NCBI GenBank assembly: GCA_016928555.1
Contig: JAFGKM010000026.1
Span: 1-47,408 of the forward strand
Direction: 5' to 3'
DNA length: 47,408 bases
Origin: Candidatus Omnitrophota bacterium
GTDB taxonomy: Bacteria > Ratteibacteria > UBA8468 > B48-G9 > JAFGKM01
The notes under the pieces: model-generated
What the model saw: the letters and a program-made list of their open reading frames with translations, nothing else
Told to the model about the DNA's origin: nothing
Databases searched by the model: none
Position numbers and translations under genes: made by a program
Shown here: positions 1 through 8,628 of the stretch, in pieces
How the letters are laid out: every line of letters begins with the position of its first letter
Numbering within the stretch: the first letter of the stretch is position 1

Positions 1-14
1 ATAAAATGCTTTTG

Positions 15-1241
15 TCAATTAAAACTCCAATTAGGGCTGAAGGAATTGGCGCGGTCTATGGAAAGTTTCCTCTTTTCGCCGGTGATTGTATCTATAACCA
101 TGATTGAAGAAGGTTTTGATTTTATGTCGGAATATACGATATGCCTGCTGTCCGGCGCCCATGATATGTCTTCGCTCCCGAGAGAATCGTTTACAATTTT
201 TGTCGTTTCAGACTCCGGTTCATAGAGCGCAAGGCCGTAGGTCCTTCCGCTCATGAAAACGTATGCTATGTAACTGCCGTCGGGAGACCATGCCGGAGAC
301 GTCGCATATCCCGATATATAACTTATTCTTTTTATCCTTGTGCCGTTTTTTGTCATGGTGTATATCTGCGGAGAGCCCTGGCGGTCCGACACGAAAGCGA
401 GCATATCGCCAGAAGGAGAGAAAGACGGTGATGCGTTGGTCGATTTGCTGAATGTCAGCTGTCTCAGAATACGCCCTTCAAAATTGGCGATATACACTTC
501 CGGACGCCCTGTCCTGCTTAACACGACCGCCATTTCTCCCGTCTTAAGATTTGGCGATGCGCACGCGTTAAGTCCGGGTTCGGCTATGAGAGTTTTTACC
601 GAGCCGGTTTTCAAATTCATTCTTACCAGTTTCGGCCAGCCGCTCTCATAGGATACATATACTATCTCCCTGCCGGTGACAAGCCATTTCGGATAGTGGA
701 CGAGATGTCCGGCTTTTGTCAGCTGAATTCGGTTTTCCCCGTCGTAATCAACCGAGTATAACTGGTATCTGCCCGTGTCGTCTGAGACAAAAAGTATCTT
801 GCTCAGGGCTATTCCCGGCCTGCCGGTCAGAGACAAGACAACGTCGTCGTTTACCTTGTGGGCAAGATGCCAAGGGTTTTCTTCCGCCGCGTAATCTTTT
901 TCAAAAAGTGTTTTTTCGTCAAGCGGGTCTTCAACCCTTATTTTTACTCCGTGCTTTGTTTTGCTTCCGGACAGGACAATCTCAACCGGATATTTCTTTT
1001 TAACCTCTTCAATATTGCCTGCAAAAACGGATTCATTGACCTTGAAATACCCGGAATATTCAAGGTCTCTTCCCAGCGTCGCCAGAAACCTGTTCCAGTA
1101 AACGTCTCTGGTCATATCCATGAGAAGCACAATTTCTGCTTTCTCCTGCAGGTTTTTTGTTATCTGGAGGAAAACCGTAGAGCCGCAAGCCGCCGATGAT
1201 AAAAATGCAATAAAAATAATAAGAGCCGCTGTTTTTTTCAT
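15..1241 (-). CDS. tolB: TolB-like periplasmic beta-propeller protein
   Basis: A 408-residue protein with an N-terminal hydrophobic signal peptide, a TolB N-terminal alpha/beta domain (about 20-140), and then a run of PD40/WD40-like propeller blades. The blades show repeated patterns such as SPSFSPSGDMLAFVSDRQG and SPAWSPDGSYIAY. In the Tol-Pal system TolB sits in the periplasm and links the TolQRA motor to Pal and the outer membrane. It is the last complete gene of a minus-strand operon after a TonB-like gene (3-nt gap), so the usual partner pal could lie just beyond the window edge. The signal region ends LSSAAC, which is a poor lipobox, so I favour a soluble periplasmic protein over a lipoprotein. 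Length is normal for the family. Confidence 0.92.
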   Translation of the reverse strand: MKKTAALIIFIAFLSSAACGSTVFLQITKNLQEKAEIVLLMDMTRDVYWNRFLATLGRDLEYSGYFKVNESVFAGNIEEVKKKYPVEIVLSGSKTKHGVKIRVEDPLDEKTLFEKDYAAEENPWHLAHKVNDDVVLSLTGRPGIALSKILFVSDDTGRYQLYSVDYDGENRIQLTKAGHLVHYPKWLVTGREIVYVSYESGWPKLVRMNLKTGSVKTLIAEPGLNACASPNLKTGEMAVVLSRTGRPEVYIANFEGRILRQLTFSKSTNASPSFSPSGDMLAFVSDRQGSPQIYTMTKNGTRIKRISYISGYATSPAWSPDGSYIAYVFMSGRTYGLALYEPESETTKIVNDSLGSEDISWAPDSRHIVYSDIKSKPSSIMVIDTITGEKRKLSIDRANSFSPNWSFN

Positions 1242-1244
1242 TTG

Positions 1245-1985
1245 CTAACCTTCCGTTTTAAAGTCAATTATTATGTCAAGATGAGTGCCGGGTATTTCGT
1301 CGGGAAAATAGGGCATCTGCCCTGCGGTTCTGACCGCATCTACGGCAGACCTGTCAAAGCTTACGTTCCCCGAGCTTTTTTCAAGGTTGACGTTTTCTAT
1401 CAGTCCGTTCTTGTTAAGCCTGAAGGATACTATGCTTGTCCTTGCACCCAGCATGGCGTTGACTCTCCAGTTTGCTTTTATCCTGCTTCGCACCATGGAA
1501 AGGTACCATTGCGGCACCGTCAGTTTTGCGGCGGAAAGAGTAGTTATCTCTATTGCGGAGCTCTCAAGCTTTTCTATCTTTACAGGCAGACTTGCGGCAG
1601 TCTTTTTTTCGGGCTCGTCTTTACCCGTTTTTTCGGTTTTCGCGATAAGCGACTCCCTGAATTTTTCGGCAGGGAAAGCTGGTATTTCCCTGGGAGGTGG
1701 CGGTTCTTCTTTTGCGGCGGGCTCCTTTTTTACCGTGGGTTTTTGAACGGGGGCAGGTTTTGGCGGAACCGCTTTTTCTTCGGCTGGAATTTCAGGTTTT
1801 GGAACAGCGATGTTAGGAATATCTACAATCTGTACGGTAAAGATGTCCTGTATGTCAGCCGAGGGTCTTTTCCACGGGGATGCAACCAGAAGAAATATCC
1901 CCGCAGTGTGTATCAAAAATGATATCCCGAAACTTTTGCGCCCTATTCCAGCTGTGTAGCCAGTCCGATAGCTTCTATTTCGCAT
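1245..1985 (-). CDS. TonB/TolA C-terminal domain energy transducer
   Basis: A 246-residue protein with one N-terminal transmembrane helix (about 20-40, ending near SPWKRP), a long Pro/Lys/Glu-rich periplasmic linker (about 55-150) and a C-terminal TonB-type domain (about 150-246). The C-terminal domain contains the family pattern VRSRIKANW...SIVSFRLNKNG. The protein would span the periplasm and transmit proton-motive energy from ExbB/ExbD. It lies between exbD and tolB, so in this operon it fills the TolA position although its C-terminal domain is TonB-like. The start at 1985 overlaps the exbD end by 43 nt. No other ATG fits before the membrane helix, so translational coupling is likely. Confidence 0.85.
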   Translation of the reverse strand: MRNRSYRTGYTAGIGRKSFGISFLIHTAGIFLLVASPWKRPSADIQDIFTVQIVDIPNIAVPKPEIPAEEKAVPPKPAPVQKPTVKKEPAAKEEPPPPREIPAFPAEKFRESLIAKTEKTGKDEPEKKTAASLPVKIEKLESSAIEITTLSAAKLTVPQWYLSMVRSRIKANWRVNAMLGARTSIVSFRLNKNGLIENVNLEKSSGNVSFDRSAVDAVRTAGQMPYFPDEIPGTHLDIIIDFKTEG

Positions 1986-2344
1986 TTTTTTGATATGTCG
2001 AGCACCCGGACGATATTTTTATAGGAGACGGACTCATCGCCCTTTACTATAACCGAAAGATTCGCATCAGCCTTTTTCTTTTCCCTCACGATATTATAAA
2101 GTTCCCGCAGGGTTACTTTCTTATCGTCTACGTAATAGACGTCGTTTGGAGCCACGGTTATGACCGTGCTGTTTTCCACCGTCACTTTGCCGGGAGAGGA
2201 CGCAGGCAGTTTAACTTCAATTCCCTGTTCAATGAAGGGAGCTATTATCAGAAGGATTATAACGAGCGTCAATGCCACATCCACAAGGTTTGTGATGTTG
2301 ACCTGCGAAAAAGTGAGGTGATTGTTTTTCCTTAACGTATCCAT
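1943..2344 (-). CDS. exbD: ExbD/TolR biopolymer transport protein
   Basis: A 133-residue protein with one N-terminal transmembrane helix (about 18-40, pattern LVDVALTLVIILLIIAPF) and a small periplasmic domain, the standard ExbD/TolR layout. The Asp in the membrane helix (VDVAL) is the family's proton-pathway residue. It partners ExbB (upstream) and the TonB-like protein (overlapping downstream). The periplasmic part includes the usual DVYYVDDKKVTL strand region and an SYKNIVRVLDISKK helix. TolR and ExbD cannot be separated cleanly from sequence. Linkage to tolB argues for a Tol role. Confidence 0.9.
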   Translation of the reverse strand: MDTLRKNNHLTFSQVNITNLVDVALTLVIILLIIAPFIEQGIEVKLPASSPGKVTVENSTVITVAPNDVYYVDDKKVTLRELYNIVREKKKADANLSVIVKGDESVSYKNIVRVLDISKKCEIEAIGLATQLE

Positions 2345-2389
2345 TTTTATGCCGTGTTCCGCCTCTGCTTCCGAAAACCGTCCCTTTTA

Positions 2390-3007
2390 TTAACTGCCGT
2401 CCCTGTCTGAATAAGACTTCAAGTATTGCAGAATATATGGGAAGAAAAACTCCATTTTTTCAAGAATCCCGGCTACCCGCTCCCTGAAATAGTTATGGCC
2501 TATTGCCGCAGGGATGGCGACTACAAGTCCGACTATCGTGGTTACCAGCGCAATGGAGACTCCTCCCGCCACCACCCTTACCGAGGATGAACCCGACGCC
2601 ACTATCCCCTGGAAAGAAAGAAGCAGTCCCCATACGGTTCCGAGAAGCCCGAGAAACGGGGATATTGTGGCTATTGTTGCCAGGGATGTCAGCTTAGTCT
2701 CAAGTTTTCCCTGCTCCCGCAGGAAGGCTTTTTCAAGATGGGTGTCCAGCGATTTGTCGTGAGCCGTATCCCTCAGTTCTATTCCGTAGTTTAGGATGGA
2801 GTTGAGCGGACAGCGAAGGAGAACGGGTTTCCTGCCTTTCCTGATAAGATGTTCGAACGTCCTGTTCCTTCTCTCAACCTCCCTGAAGAAAAAAAGTTTT
2901 TCAAGTATAATCTTCCATGAATATAAAGACAGAAATGCAAGAACTATGAGTATGAATTTACCCGCCCAGTCGAACTGCCTCCACGCTGTTACCCAGATAT
3001 TTTCCAT
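2390..3007 (-). CDS. exbB: ExbB/TolQ/MotA proton channel
   Basis: A 205-residue membrane protein. It has an N-terminal helix (about 15-35), a cytoplasmic segment, and two C-terminal helices with the signature TISPFLGLLGTVWGLLLSF and the Gly/Thr-rich VSIALVTTIVGLVVAIPA. These place it in the MotA/TolQ/ExbB family, which forms the stator channel around the ExbD helix. It is followed by exbD after 45 nt and preceded by a lolA-like gene after 57 nt in one minus-strand operon. No strong Shine-Dalgarno sequence is visible before the ATG. Confidence 0.92.
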   Translation of the reverse strand: MENIWVTAWRQFDWAGKFILIVLAFLSLYSWKIILEKLFFFREVERRNRTFEHLIRKGRKPVLLRCPLNSILNYGIELRDTAHDKSLDTHLEKAFLREQGKLETKLTSLATIATISPFLGLLGTVWGLLLSFQGIVASGSSSVRVVAGGVSIALVTTIVGLVVAIPAAIGHNYFRERVAGILEKMEFFFPYILQYLKSYSDRDGS

Positions 3008-3064
3008 TTTTTTAGACTTTCTTGCCGTTGTTACAGTTTACCGTTAATCGGGTTATCTTATTAT

Positions 3065-3838
3065 TTATTTTGCGGCTTCTTCCACCTTCCCCATCATACT
3101 CTTCATCGCTTCGGTCATATCCATAACCTTTGCGTCCGAGGGTATATTCAGGTTAAAGACCGAGCTGTCTATGGTATCTGTTTTAATCTCAAGAAAGTCA
3201 ATCCACATTCCGGGCGTGTTCCCCTCCCCGTAAAATTCCATCTTTTCGGGAAAAAGGGTGCTCTGATTCAGCCACAGGAGGCTCTTTTTGAAAAACTGCT
3301 GTGTGCCCTGCCCTCCGTACATGGATGTAAAATTTCCCATCTTGTCAATATCCCGCACTGTAATCAGATAGAAATTTTTCCCGTCTTTTGTCTTCTCTTC
3401 AACTTCCAGCTGGTCCATAATCTGCCTGAAGTTTTCTACAGTGTTTGCGTCCGGCATGAAAAACGACTGCTGCCGGCTCATTTTGTTTTTTATGTCGGAG
3501 GACATCCCGCTCATATCGACCTTAATGACGGTATTAAGGGCTTTCTGGTATTGAATCATCTTCTCGCTGTCGATAACCATAACCGATTCCATCGGCTGGG
3601 GCATCCCGGGACCGGATATTTCCATGTCCATACGCATTCTGTCGTGTTTTTTCCAGAACCGCACGGGAATTTTCATAGTCGCGCCCATCATCAGCATGTT
3701 TATTTCGTATTCGCCGCTCACTTCCTGCTGTCCGCCGTATTGGTTTGCTATCCGCATGAACAGCTCTTCCCTGTTCACTTCGGCATTGACAAAAACCGCA
3801 GTAAACAACAGCGCCCAAACCATCATTATCTTTTTCAT
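3065..3838 (-). CDS. LolA-like exported outer-membrane lipoprotein-sorting protein
   Basis: A 257-residue secreted protein. The reading frame is open further upstream, but I choose the ATG at 3838. It is preceded at good spacing by AGGAGGG and opens a clear signal peptide (MKKIMMVWALLFTAVFVNA). The mature part has the alternating strands of the LolA/LolB-like fold, with pieces such as MKIPVRFWKKHDRMRMDMEI and a Met-rich middle (MSGMSSDIKNKMSR). LolA carries lipoproteins across the periplasm. The assignment rests on fold-like pattern and on being first gene of the tol/exb operon, not on a strict motif. A DUF4412-type protein is the main alternative. Confidence 0.6.
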   Translation of the reverse strand: MKKIMMVWALLFTAVFVNAEVNREELFMRIANQYGGQQEVSGEYEINMLMMGATMKIPVRFWKKHDRMRMDMEISGPGMPQPMESVMVIDSEKMIQYQKALNTVIKVDMSGMSSDIKNKMSRQQSFFMPDANTVENFRQIMDQLEVEEKTKDGKNFYLITVRDIDKMGNFTSMYGGQGTQQFFKKSLLWLNQSTLFPEKMEFYGEGNTPGMWIDFLEIKTDTIDSSVFNLNIPSDAKVMDMTEAMKSMMGKVEEAAK

Positions 3839-3868
3839 TGAAAACCCTCCTGCATTTTTTGTTTTTAA

Positions 3869-3897
3869 AGGATACCTTATTTCCCGCATAAACGCAA
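3869..3897 (-). promoter_or_regulatory. Candidate promoter of the lolA-like/exbBD/tonB/tolB operon
   Basis: On the minus strand, TTGCGT (3892-3897) and TATCCT (3869-3874) are separated by 17 nt, about 30 nt upstream of the chosen ATG. The match to the sigma-70 consensus is only moderate (3/6 and 4/6). It lies back-to-back with the strong pilD promoter. Confidence 0.35.
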
Positions 3898-3903
3898 CAG
3901 CAA

Positions 3904-3932
3904 TTGACTTTAAAAGAGATTGTATATATAAT
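3904..3932 (+). promoter_or_regulatory. Strong sigma-70 promoter of pilD, with almost no leader
   Basis: TTGACT (3904-3909), a 17-nt spacer and a perfect TATAAT (3927-3932). The first in-frame ATG (3940) begins only 8 nt after the -10 box, where transcription would be expected to start. The predicted mRNA is therefore leaderless or nearly so. No Shine-Dalgarno sequence could fit in front of the ATG. Confidence 0.8.
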
Positions 3933-3939
3933 ACAAAAC

Positions 3940-4728
3940 ATGGGATTTTATACAGGAGCGCTGATATTTATTCTCGGCCTTGTTTTCGGCAGTTTCGCCA
4001 ACGTGGTCATATACCGCCTGCCAAAAGGCAAATCCATAGTAAGGCCGGGTTCCCAATGTCCTTCCTGCGGCAAGAATATTTTATGGCATGACAACATTCC
4101 TCTTTTAAGTTTTCTGCTTTTGCGCGGGAAGTGCAGATTCTGCAAAAAAAAGATATCTCCGAGGTATTTTCTCGCGGAGCTTATCTCAGGGCTTATTTTT
4201 CTGCTTGTTTATCTTAAGTTCGGACTCACCGCAAACTTCTACATCTATGCGCTTTTCGCATTCTGCATGCTGATAATGGGATTCATAGACATAGACACCT
4301 ATCTGATATCCGACGTTATTGTCCTTCCCGGGATTGTCCTCGGCCTTGCCTTTTCATCCTTTTTCCCCCAGATGCATTACGGAATGGCAAGGGCGGAAAG
4401 CGTCTTATACTCCCTTACCGGCATCATACTCGGAGGGGGACTGCTTTTATTCCTCGGCATGGTAGGCAAACTTCTGTTCAGGAAGGAGGCTATGGGCGGG
4501 GGTGACGTTAAACTCCTTGCCATGGTAGGCGCCTTTCTCGGGTGGAAATGCGTTTTTATAACTATCTTTTTCGCTTCTCTGCTTGGAACTGTGATAAGCC
4601 TGACACTTATAGCTCTTAAGAAAAAAACCATGGAAGACTATGTGCCTTTCGGACCTTATCTGGGACTGGGAGCCGTAATCTCCATGTTCTATAAGCACAT
4701 ACTTTTCCTCGGTTTCCTCATAAATTGA
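3940..4728 (+). CDS. pilD: Type IV prepilin peptidase / N-methyltransferase
   Basis: A 262-residue polytopic membrane protein. It cleaves the leader peptide of type IV prepilins or pseudopilins and methylates the new N-terminus. The N-terminal cytoplasmic domain has two CxxC pairs (C40/C43 and C65/C68), expected for zinc binding and the methylase function. The aspartyl protease residues are in the IDID...SD segment (about 117-125) and in GGGD (D189). The PGSQCPSCG and RGKCRFC contexts are classical. An upstream TTG would extend the frame, but it lies inside the -35 box, so the ATG at 3940 is preferred. No pilin genes are in the window. The next gene starts after 9 nt. Confidence 0.95.
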   Translation: MGFYTGALIFILGLVFGSFANVVIYRLPKGKSIVRPGSQCPSCGKNILWHDNIPLLSFLLLRGKCRFCKKKISPRYFLAELISGLIFLLVYLKFGLTANFYIYALFAFCMLIMGFIDIDTYLISDVIVLPGIVLGLAFSSFFPQMHYGMARAESVLYSLTGIILGGGLLLFLGMVGKLLFRKEAMGGGDVKLLAMVGAFLGWKCVFITIFFASLLGTVISLTLIALKKKTMEDYVPFGPYLGLGAVISMFYKHILFLGFLIN

Positions 4729-4737
4729 GGAGGATAA

Positions 4738-5274
4738 ATGAGCCAGGCAAGCGTAGAAATCGTCAGGGAATTTTTCATAATAAACAATTTCTTCGTTTTA
4801 AAAAAAGAAGACCTTCTTTTTGTCAAAAACACACTTGCTCCTCCCGCGGAGCGCGCCGGAAAATTCATCCTGTCAGGAAAGGAAATAAGCAATAATATCG
4901 GCAACGCCGTCGCGAAGCCGATTTCATGGCACACGATGAAGTTCACCCCGGGAGTGCTCTCCAAGTTTCCCGAGATATTCGATTTTCTCAAAAAGCCGTG
5001 CGCCGAAGAGAGCAGGAAATTTTTCAAGGGGGAGGATTTTCTTAAAATTCTCGTTATACCGTCTCTCCCCGCTTCGGAGACGCTGAAAGAAGAGAGCATA
5101 AGGATTATGAAAGAGCGCGGGATAGACCATCTTATAACCTTTTCTTCCGTTATCTCCGGGCTTATTGAGAAGATTGAATCGAGGCATGTCTATCTCTCTT
5201 CGGTGAATGAAGTTTTGAGGGTGCTCAAGTTTTACGGATTTTTCACGGAAGAGGAGCAGAACCTGCCGTTTTGA
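4738..5274 (+). CDS. Conserved-looking hypothetical protein between pilD and recG
   Basis: A 178-residue protein that I do not recognise. It has no signal peptide and no membrane helix. It looks like a mixed alpha/beta cytosolic protein: an N-terminal helix/strand region, a central Lys-rich part with ISWHTMKFTPGVLSKFPEIF, and a C-terminal helical region ending GFFTEEEQNLPF. A good GGAGG lies just before the ATG, overlapping the pilD end region, and recG begins 4 nt after its stop codon. Tight coupling to pilD and recG suggests it is a real expressed gene. The context gives no clear function. Confidence 0.75.
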   Translation: MSQASVEIVREFFIINNFFVLKKEDLLFVKNTLAPPAERAGKFILSGKEISNNIGNAVAKPISWHTMKFTPGVLSKFPEIFDFLKKPCAEESRKFFKGEDFLKILVIPSLPASETLKEESIRIMKERGIDHLITFSSVISGLIEKIESRHVYLSSVNEVLRVLKFYGFFTEEEQNLPF

Positions 5275-5277
5275 CAA

Positions 5278-7296
5278 ATGAAAATAACGCTTGATACCCC
5301 GCTTTCGGAAATCCCTTCGGTCGGAGATAAGCGCAGCAAGTCGCTTGCCAGGCTGGAGCTCAACAGCGTTTCCGACCTTCTTTTCTTTTATCCGCGCAGG
5401 TATCTTGACCTTAGGAACTTCAAAAAAATATCCATGCTTTCTCCGGGCGAAACGGCTTCAGTGAAAGGGAAGGTTGCCGCAAGGGAGGAAAAAGCGCTCC
5501 GCGGGAGAACGTCATATCTTAACGTCGCCCTGTCCGACGGCACCGGCGTGCTTTTCACCGTTTTTTTCAACCAGCCGTACCTTAAGGACACCTTTGCCTT
5601 AAACAGGGAATTTTTTATCAGCGGCAGGGTGGAAGAATACAAGGGAAGAATCCAGATGGTGAATCCGCTTTACGAGGAGTACAGGGACGGAAAGAGAGAC
5701 TGGCTTCTGCCCGTGTACCCCCTTTCCGAAGGCCTCACCCACAAGTACATAAGAAGACTGATAAAACTGGTTATGGACCGGCTTGCGGAATATCCCGAAG
5801 AGATTTTACCCTTGAAAAACAGGCTTGACCTGAAACTCCCCAACGTGAAATTCGCTCTCCGGAACATTCATTTCCCCCTGTCCGACATGAATCTTGAAAA
5901 GGCGAGGAATTACCTGATTTTCAGGGAATTCTTCATACTTCAGATGGGACTTCTGCTCAGGAAAGAGAAAGAACAGAAAAAATCAAAGGTTTGCGATACA
6001 GGGATAAACGAAGGGCTTATCGATGTGTTTGAATCCCTTCTGCCGTTCAAGCTGACCAAACACCAGAAAAAGGTTATGCTGGAGATTGTCGGGGACATAA
6101 AAAAAGGCATGGTTGTCAGCCGGATGATACACGGAGAGGTCGGTTCGGGCAAGACGGTTGTGGCGGTTTTTGCATTGTGGCTTTTTTCCCGCACGGGCGT
6201 CCAGACCGCGCTTCTTGCGCCCACGGAGATACTTGCCGAACAGCACTACCTTAACTGGCAGGAGTTTTTTCTTAAGCAGGAGATACCGGTTGCACTTCTG
6301 CTCGGACAGTTTCCCGAAAAAGAAAAGAACGTGACAAGAGAAGGGATAAAGAACGGGGATATAAAGGTTCTGATGGGCACGCATGCCCTTCTTACGGAAA
6401 ACCTTCAATTCAAAAATCTCGGGTTGGCTGTCGTTGACGAACAGCATAAGTTCGGCGTAAAGCAGAGGGAACTGCTCAAGGAGAAAGGAAAAGACGTGCA
6501 TTACATCGTCATGAGCGCCACCCCAATACCGAGAAGCGTCGCTTTGACTTTTTACGGTGCGCTGGACATTTCCACCATAGGGGAGCTTCCGAAGGGAGAG
6601 CGCAGGGTGTTAACGTATATCTTTCAGAACGAGGAGAAAGAGAGAATATACCGTTTCCTTGAGTATCAGAATTCACAAGGCAGGCAGGGGTATGTCGTTA
6701 CTCCTGCGATAGAGGGCAATGAAAACATTAAGTCCGCGGTTGACGAATATGATAAAATTAAGCGCGACCTTCCCGATGTCCCATGCGGACTGATTCACGG
6801 GCGCCTTCCCCATAAGGAAAAGGAAGAAATCATGAGAAGGTTCAGGGAAAAGAAAACGGGCATTCTTGTGGCCACGTCCGTGATAGAGTCCGGCATAGAT
6901 GTCCCGGACGCCTCCTACATTGTCATTGAACAGGCCGAGCGTTTCGGGCTGGCCCAGCTTCACCAGCTTCGCGGAAGGGTAGGAAGATCGGGCGATGTCG
7001 GATACTGCATACTCGTCCCGGAGTCCTATGACGACGGCGATGTTATGAACAGGCTTGAGAGTTTCGTTGCCGCGGAAAGCGGTTTTGAAATAGCCGAGAT
7101 TGACCTTGAGTTGAGAGGGCAGGGCGACCTTCTTGGCGTGAGACAGCACGGCATACCCCCGCTGAAAATAGGAAATATCGTAAGGGATATGGAACTGCTG
7201 ACTATCGCGAGAAGCGAGGCGCAGGAGGTTGTCAAAAAACTCCCTCCGGAAGAGATAGAAAAAAAATTTCTGAAAGGAGTCTTCACAAATGATTAA
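5278..7296 (+). CDS. recG: ATP-dependent DNA helicase RecG
   Basis: A 672-residue superfamily 2 helicase that remodels stalled replication forks and Holliday junctions. The N-terminal wedge/OB domain comes first, with the helix-hairpin-helix-like opening PLSEIPSVGDKRSKSLARLE. Then come Walker A GEVGSGKT (about 285-292), the DEQH box (about 386-390), SATPIPRS (motif III), and QLRGRVGRS (motif VI). The C-terminus contains the RecG pattern LELRGQGDLLGVRQHG. Length is close to the E. coli protein. The last codons overlap the next gene (ATG at 7289). Confidence 0.97.
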   Translation: MKITLDTPLSEIPSVGDKRSKSLARLELNSVSDLLFFYPRRYLDLRNFKKISMLSPGETASVKGKVAAREEKALRGRTSYLNVALSDGTGVLFTVFFNQPYLKDTFALNREFFISGRVEEYKGRIQMVNPLYEEYRDGKRDWLLPVYPLSEGLTHKYIRRLIKLVMDRLAEYPEEILPLKNRLDLKLPNVKFALRNIHFPLSDMNLEKARNYLIFREFFILQMGLLLRKEKEQKKSKVCDTGINEGLIDVFESLLPFKLTKHQKKVMLEIVGDIKKGMVVSRMIHGEVGSGKTVVAVFALWLFSRTGVQTALLAPTEILAEQHYLNWQEFFLKQEIPVALLLGQFPEKEKNVTREGIKNGDIKVLMGTHALLTENLQFKNLGLAVVDEQHKFGVKQRELLKEKGKDVHYIVMSATPIPRSVALTFYGALDISTIGELPKGERRVLTYIFQNEEKERIYRFLEYQNSQGRQGYVVTPAIEGNENIKSAVDEYDKIKRDLPDVPCGLIHGRLPHKEKEEIMRRFREKKTGILVATSVIESGIDVPDASYIVIEQAERFGLAQLHQLRGRVGRSGDVGYCILVPESYDDGDVMNRLESFVAAESGFEIAEIDLELRGQGDLLGVRQHGIPPLKIGNIVRDMELLTIARSEAQEVVKKLPPEEIEKKFLKGVFTND

Positions 7297-7993
7297 AGAC
7301 ATAGCAATTTTAATTCCGGCGCACAATGAGGAGAAAGCCATCGGAAGACTGGTGTCGGAACTTAAGGAAAAATATGAAACGGTCATTGTAGTGAATGACG
7401 GTTCTTCGGATAAAACCGCATTATACGCCGGAGACAACGGCGCCGTTGTTTTAACCCACTCTGTGTGCAAAGGCAAGGGAGAAGCGCTGAAAACGGGTTT
7501 TGAGTATGTTGTAAAACATGGTGTTGATGCGGTCATTACAATGGACGGCGACGGACAGCATACCGCAGAGGACGCGTCTAATTTCGAGAGAGCCTACCGC
7601 AGAAATAGAAACGTTGCCATGTGGGTTGGAAAAAGGAAGATAAAAGGAACGGAGATGCCTTTAATAAGGCGGCTGACCAATATAAGCATGTCTCTTGCAA
7701 TCTCCATGCTCTCCGGCCAGTGGATACCCGATACGCAGAACGGATTCCGTCTGATAAAGAGAGAAGTTATCGGTAGAATCCGCCTTTGCACGTCACACTT
7801 TGAGACCGAGTCGGAACTGCTGATAAAAAGCGGATGGTACGGGTACCGTATATCTTCGGTGAAAATCTCAACGGTGTATGCAAGCGAGAAGAGCAAGATT
7901 AATCCGTGTACGGATACAATGCGTTTTTTCAAGATGCTGCTTATGATTGCTTTTCCGCCTTTTGCGAGGATAACCGAATGCAGGAAGAACTGA
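7289..7993 (+). CDS. Family 2 glycosyltransferase, dolichol-phosphate-mannose-synthase-like
   Basis: A 234-residue GT-A fold protein. The N-terminus ILIPAHNEEKAIGRLV and VVNDGSSDKT give the nucleotide-binding strands, and MDGDGQH (about 89-95) is the metal-binding DXD-type motif. SGQWIPDTQNGFRLIKREV resembles the acceptor region of polyprenyl-phosphate sugar synthases. No reliable transmembrane helix is present apart from a weakly hydrophobic C-terminus. It probably transfers a sugar from a nucleotide sugar to a lipid carrier or glycan. It overlaps the end of recG by 8 nt and the start of pcm by 16 nt, so the three genes are probably co-translated. Confidence 0.85.
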   Translation: MIKDIAILIPAHNEEKAIGRLVSELKEKYETVIVVNDGSSDKTALYAGDNGAVVLTHSVCKGKGEALKTGFEYVVKHGVDAVITMDGDGQHTAEDASNFERAYRRNRNVAMWVGKRKIKGTEMPLIRRLTNISMSLAISMLSGQWIPDTQNGFRLIKREVIGRIRLCTSHFETESELLIKSGWYGYRISSVKISTVYASEKSKINPCTDTMRFFKMLLMIAFPPFARITECRKN

Positions 7994-8628
7994 ATTTTGC
8001 AGAGATGAGGAAAAGGATGGTTGAAACACAGATTATAAGGCGGGGCATAAGCGACAAAAAAGTGATTGACGCATTCTTAAAGGTGCCGAGGGAAAGGTTT
8101 GTCCCCGAAAACGTGAAGCCCTTTGCCTATGAAGACGGGCCTCTCTCAATAGGCGAGGGGCAGACCGTAAGCCAGCCCTATATGGTTGCGCTGATGACCG
8201 AGGCGCTTAATCCCGCGTACGGCGTTAAAACCCTTGAGATAGGCACGGGCAGCGGGTATCAGTCGGCCATACTTGCGGAGATTGGAGCGGAACTGTATTC
8301 CGTGGAAAGAAAATCCGCCCTTGCGGAAAGAGCGGAGAAGGTTCTGAAAGAACTCGGATACAACGTAAGGATAAAGGTCGGAGACGGGACGCTCGGATGG
8401 GCGGAATTTGCGCCTTACGAAAGGATTATTGTTACCGCCGGCGGCCCCGAGATACCTGCTTCTCTCGTTGCCCAGATGAAAGAAGGAGGCATGATGGTAA
8501 TGCCAGTCGGAGATACCTTTTCACAGGACCTTCTGCTTGTCAGGAAATCAGGCGGAAAGATGACGAAAGAGAATCTTGGCGGCTGTCAGTTTGTCAAACT
8601 GCTTGGCGCCGAAGGCTGGCAAGTGTAG
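7978..8628 (+). CDS. pcm: Protein-L-isoaspartate O-methyltransferase
   Basis: A 216-residue SAM-dependent methyltransferase that repairs isoaspartyl residues in aged proteins. Key patterns are VPRERFVPE, the GQTVSQPYMVALMTE acceptor segment, and the SAM-binding LEIGTGSGYQSAILAEIG, followed by ERIIVTAGGPEIPASL. The open frame extends further 5', but the ATG at 7978 has GAGG at good spacing and matches the family's N-terminus. It overlaps the preceding glycosyltransferase by 16 nt. The stop codon TAG lies inside the first TGTAGC repeat unit, so its last residues may have been altered by that repeat. Confidence 0.95.
   Translation: MQEELNFAEMRKRMVETQIIRRGISDKKVIDAFLKVPRERFVPENVKPFAYEDGPLSIGEGQTVSQPYMVALMTEALNPAYGVKTLEIGTGSGYQSAILAEIGAELYSVERKSALAERAEKVLKELGYNVRIKVGDGTLGWAEFAPYERIIVTAGGPEIPASLVAQMKEGGMMVMPVGDTFSQDLLLVRKSGGKMTKENLGGCQFVKLLGAEGWQV

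Noticed and set aside
1-20. A promoter at the window edge for the gene after tolB
   Set aside because: A TTGACA box overlaps the tolB stop on the minus strand, but the -10 region lies outside the window, so it cannot be tested.
1242-1922. A long plus-strand open frame opposite the TonB-like gene
   Set aside because: It is the antisense shadow of a Pro/Lys-rich linker; Cys/Phe/Gly-rich translation and no ribosome site.
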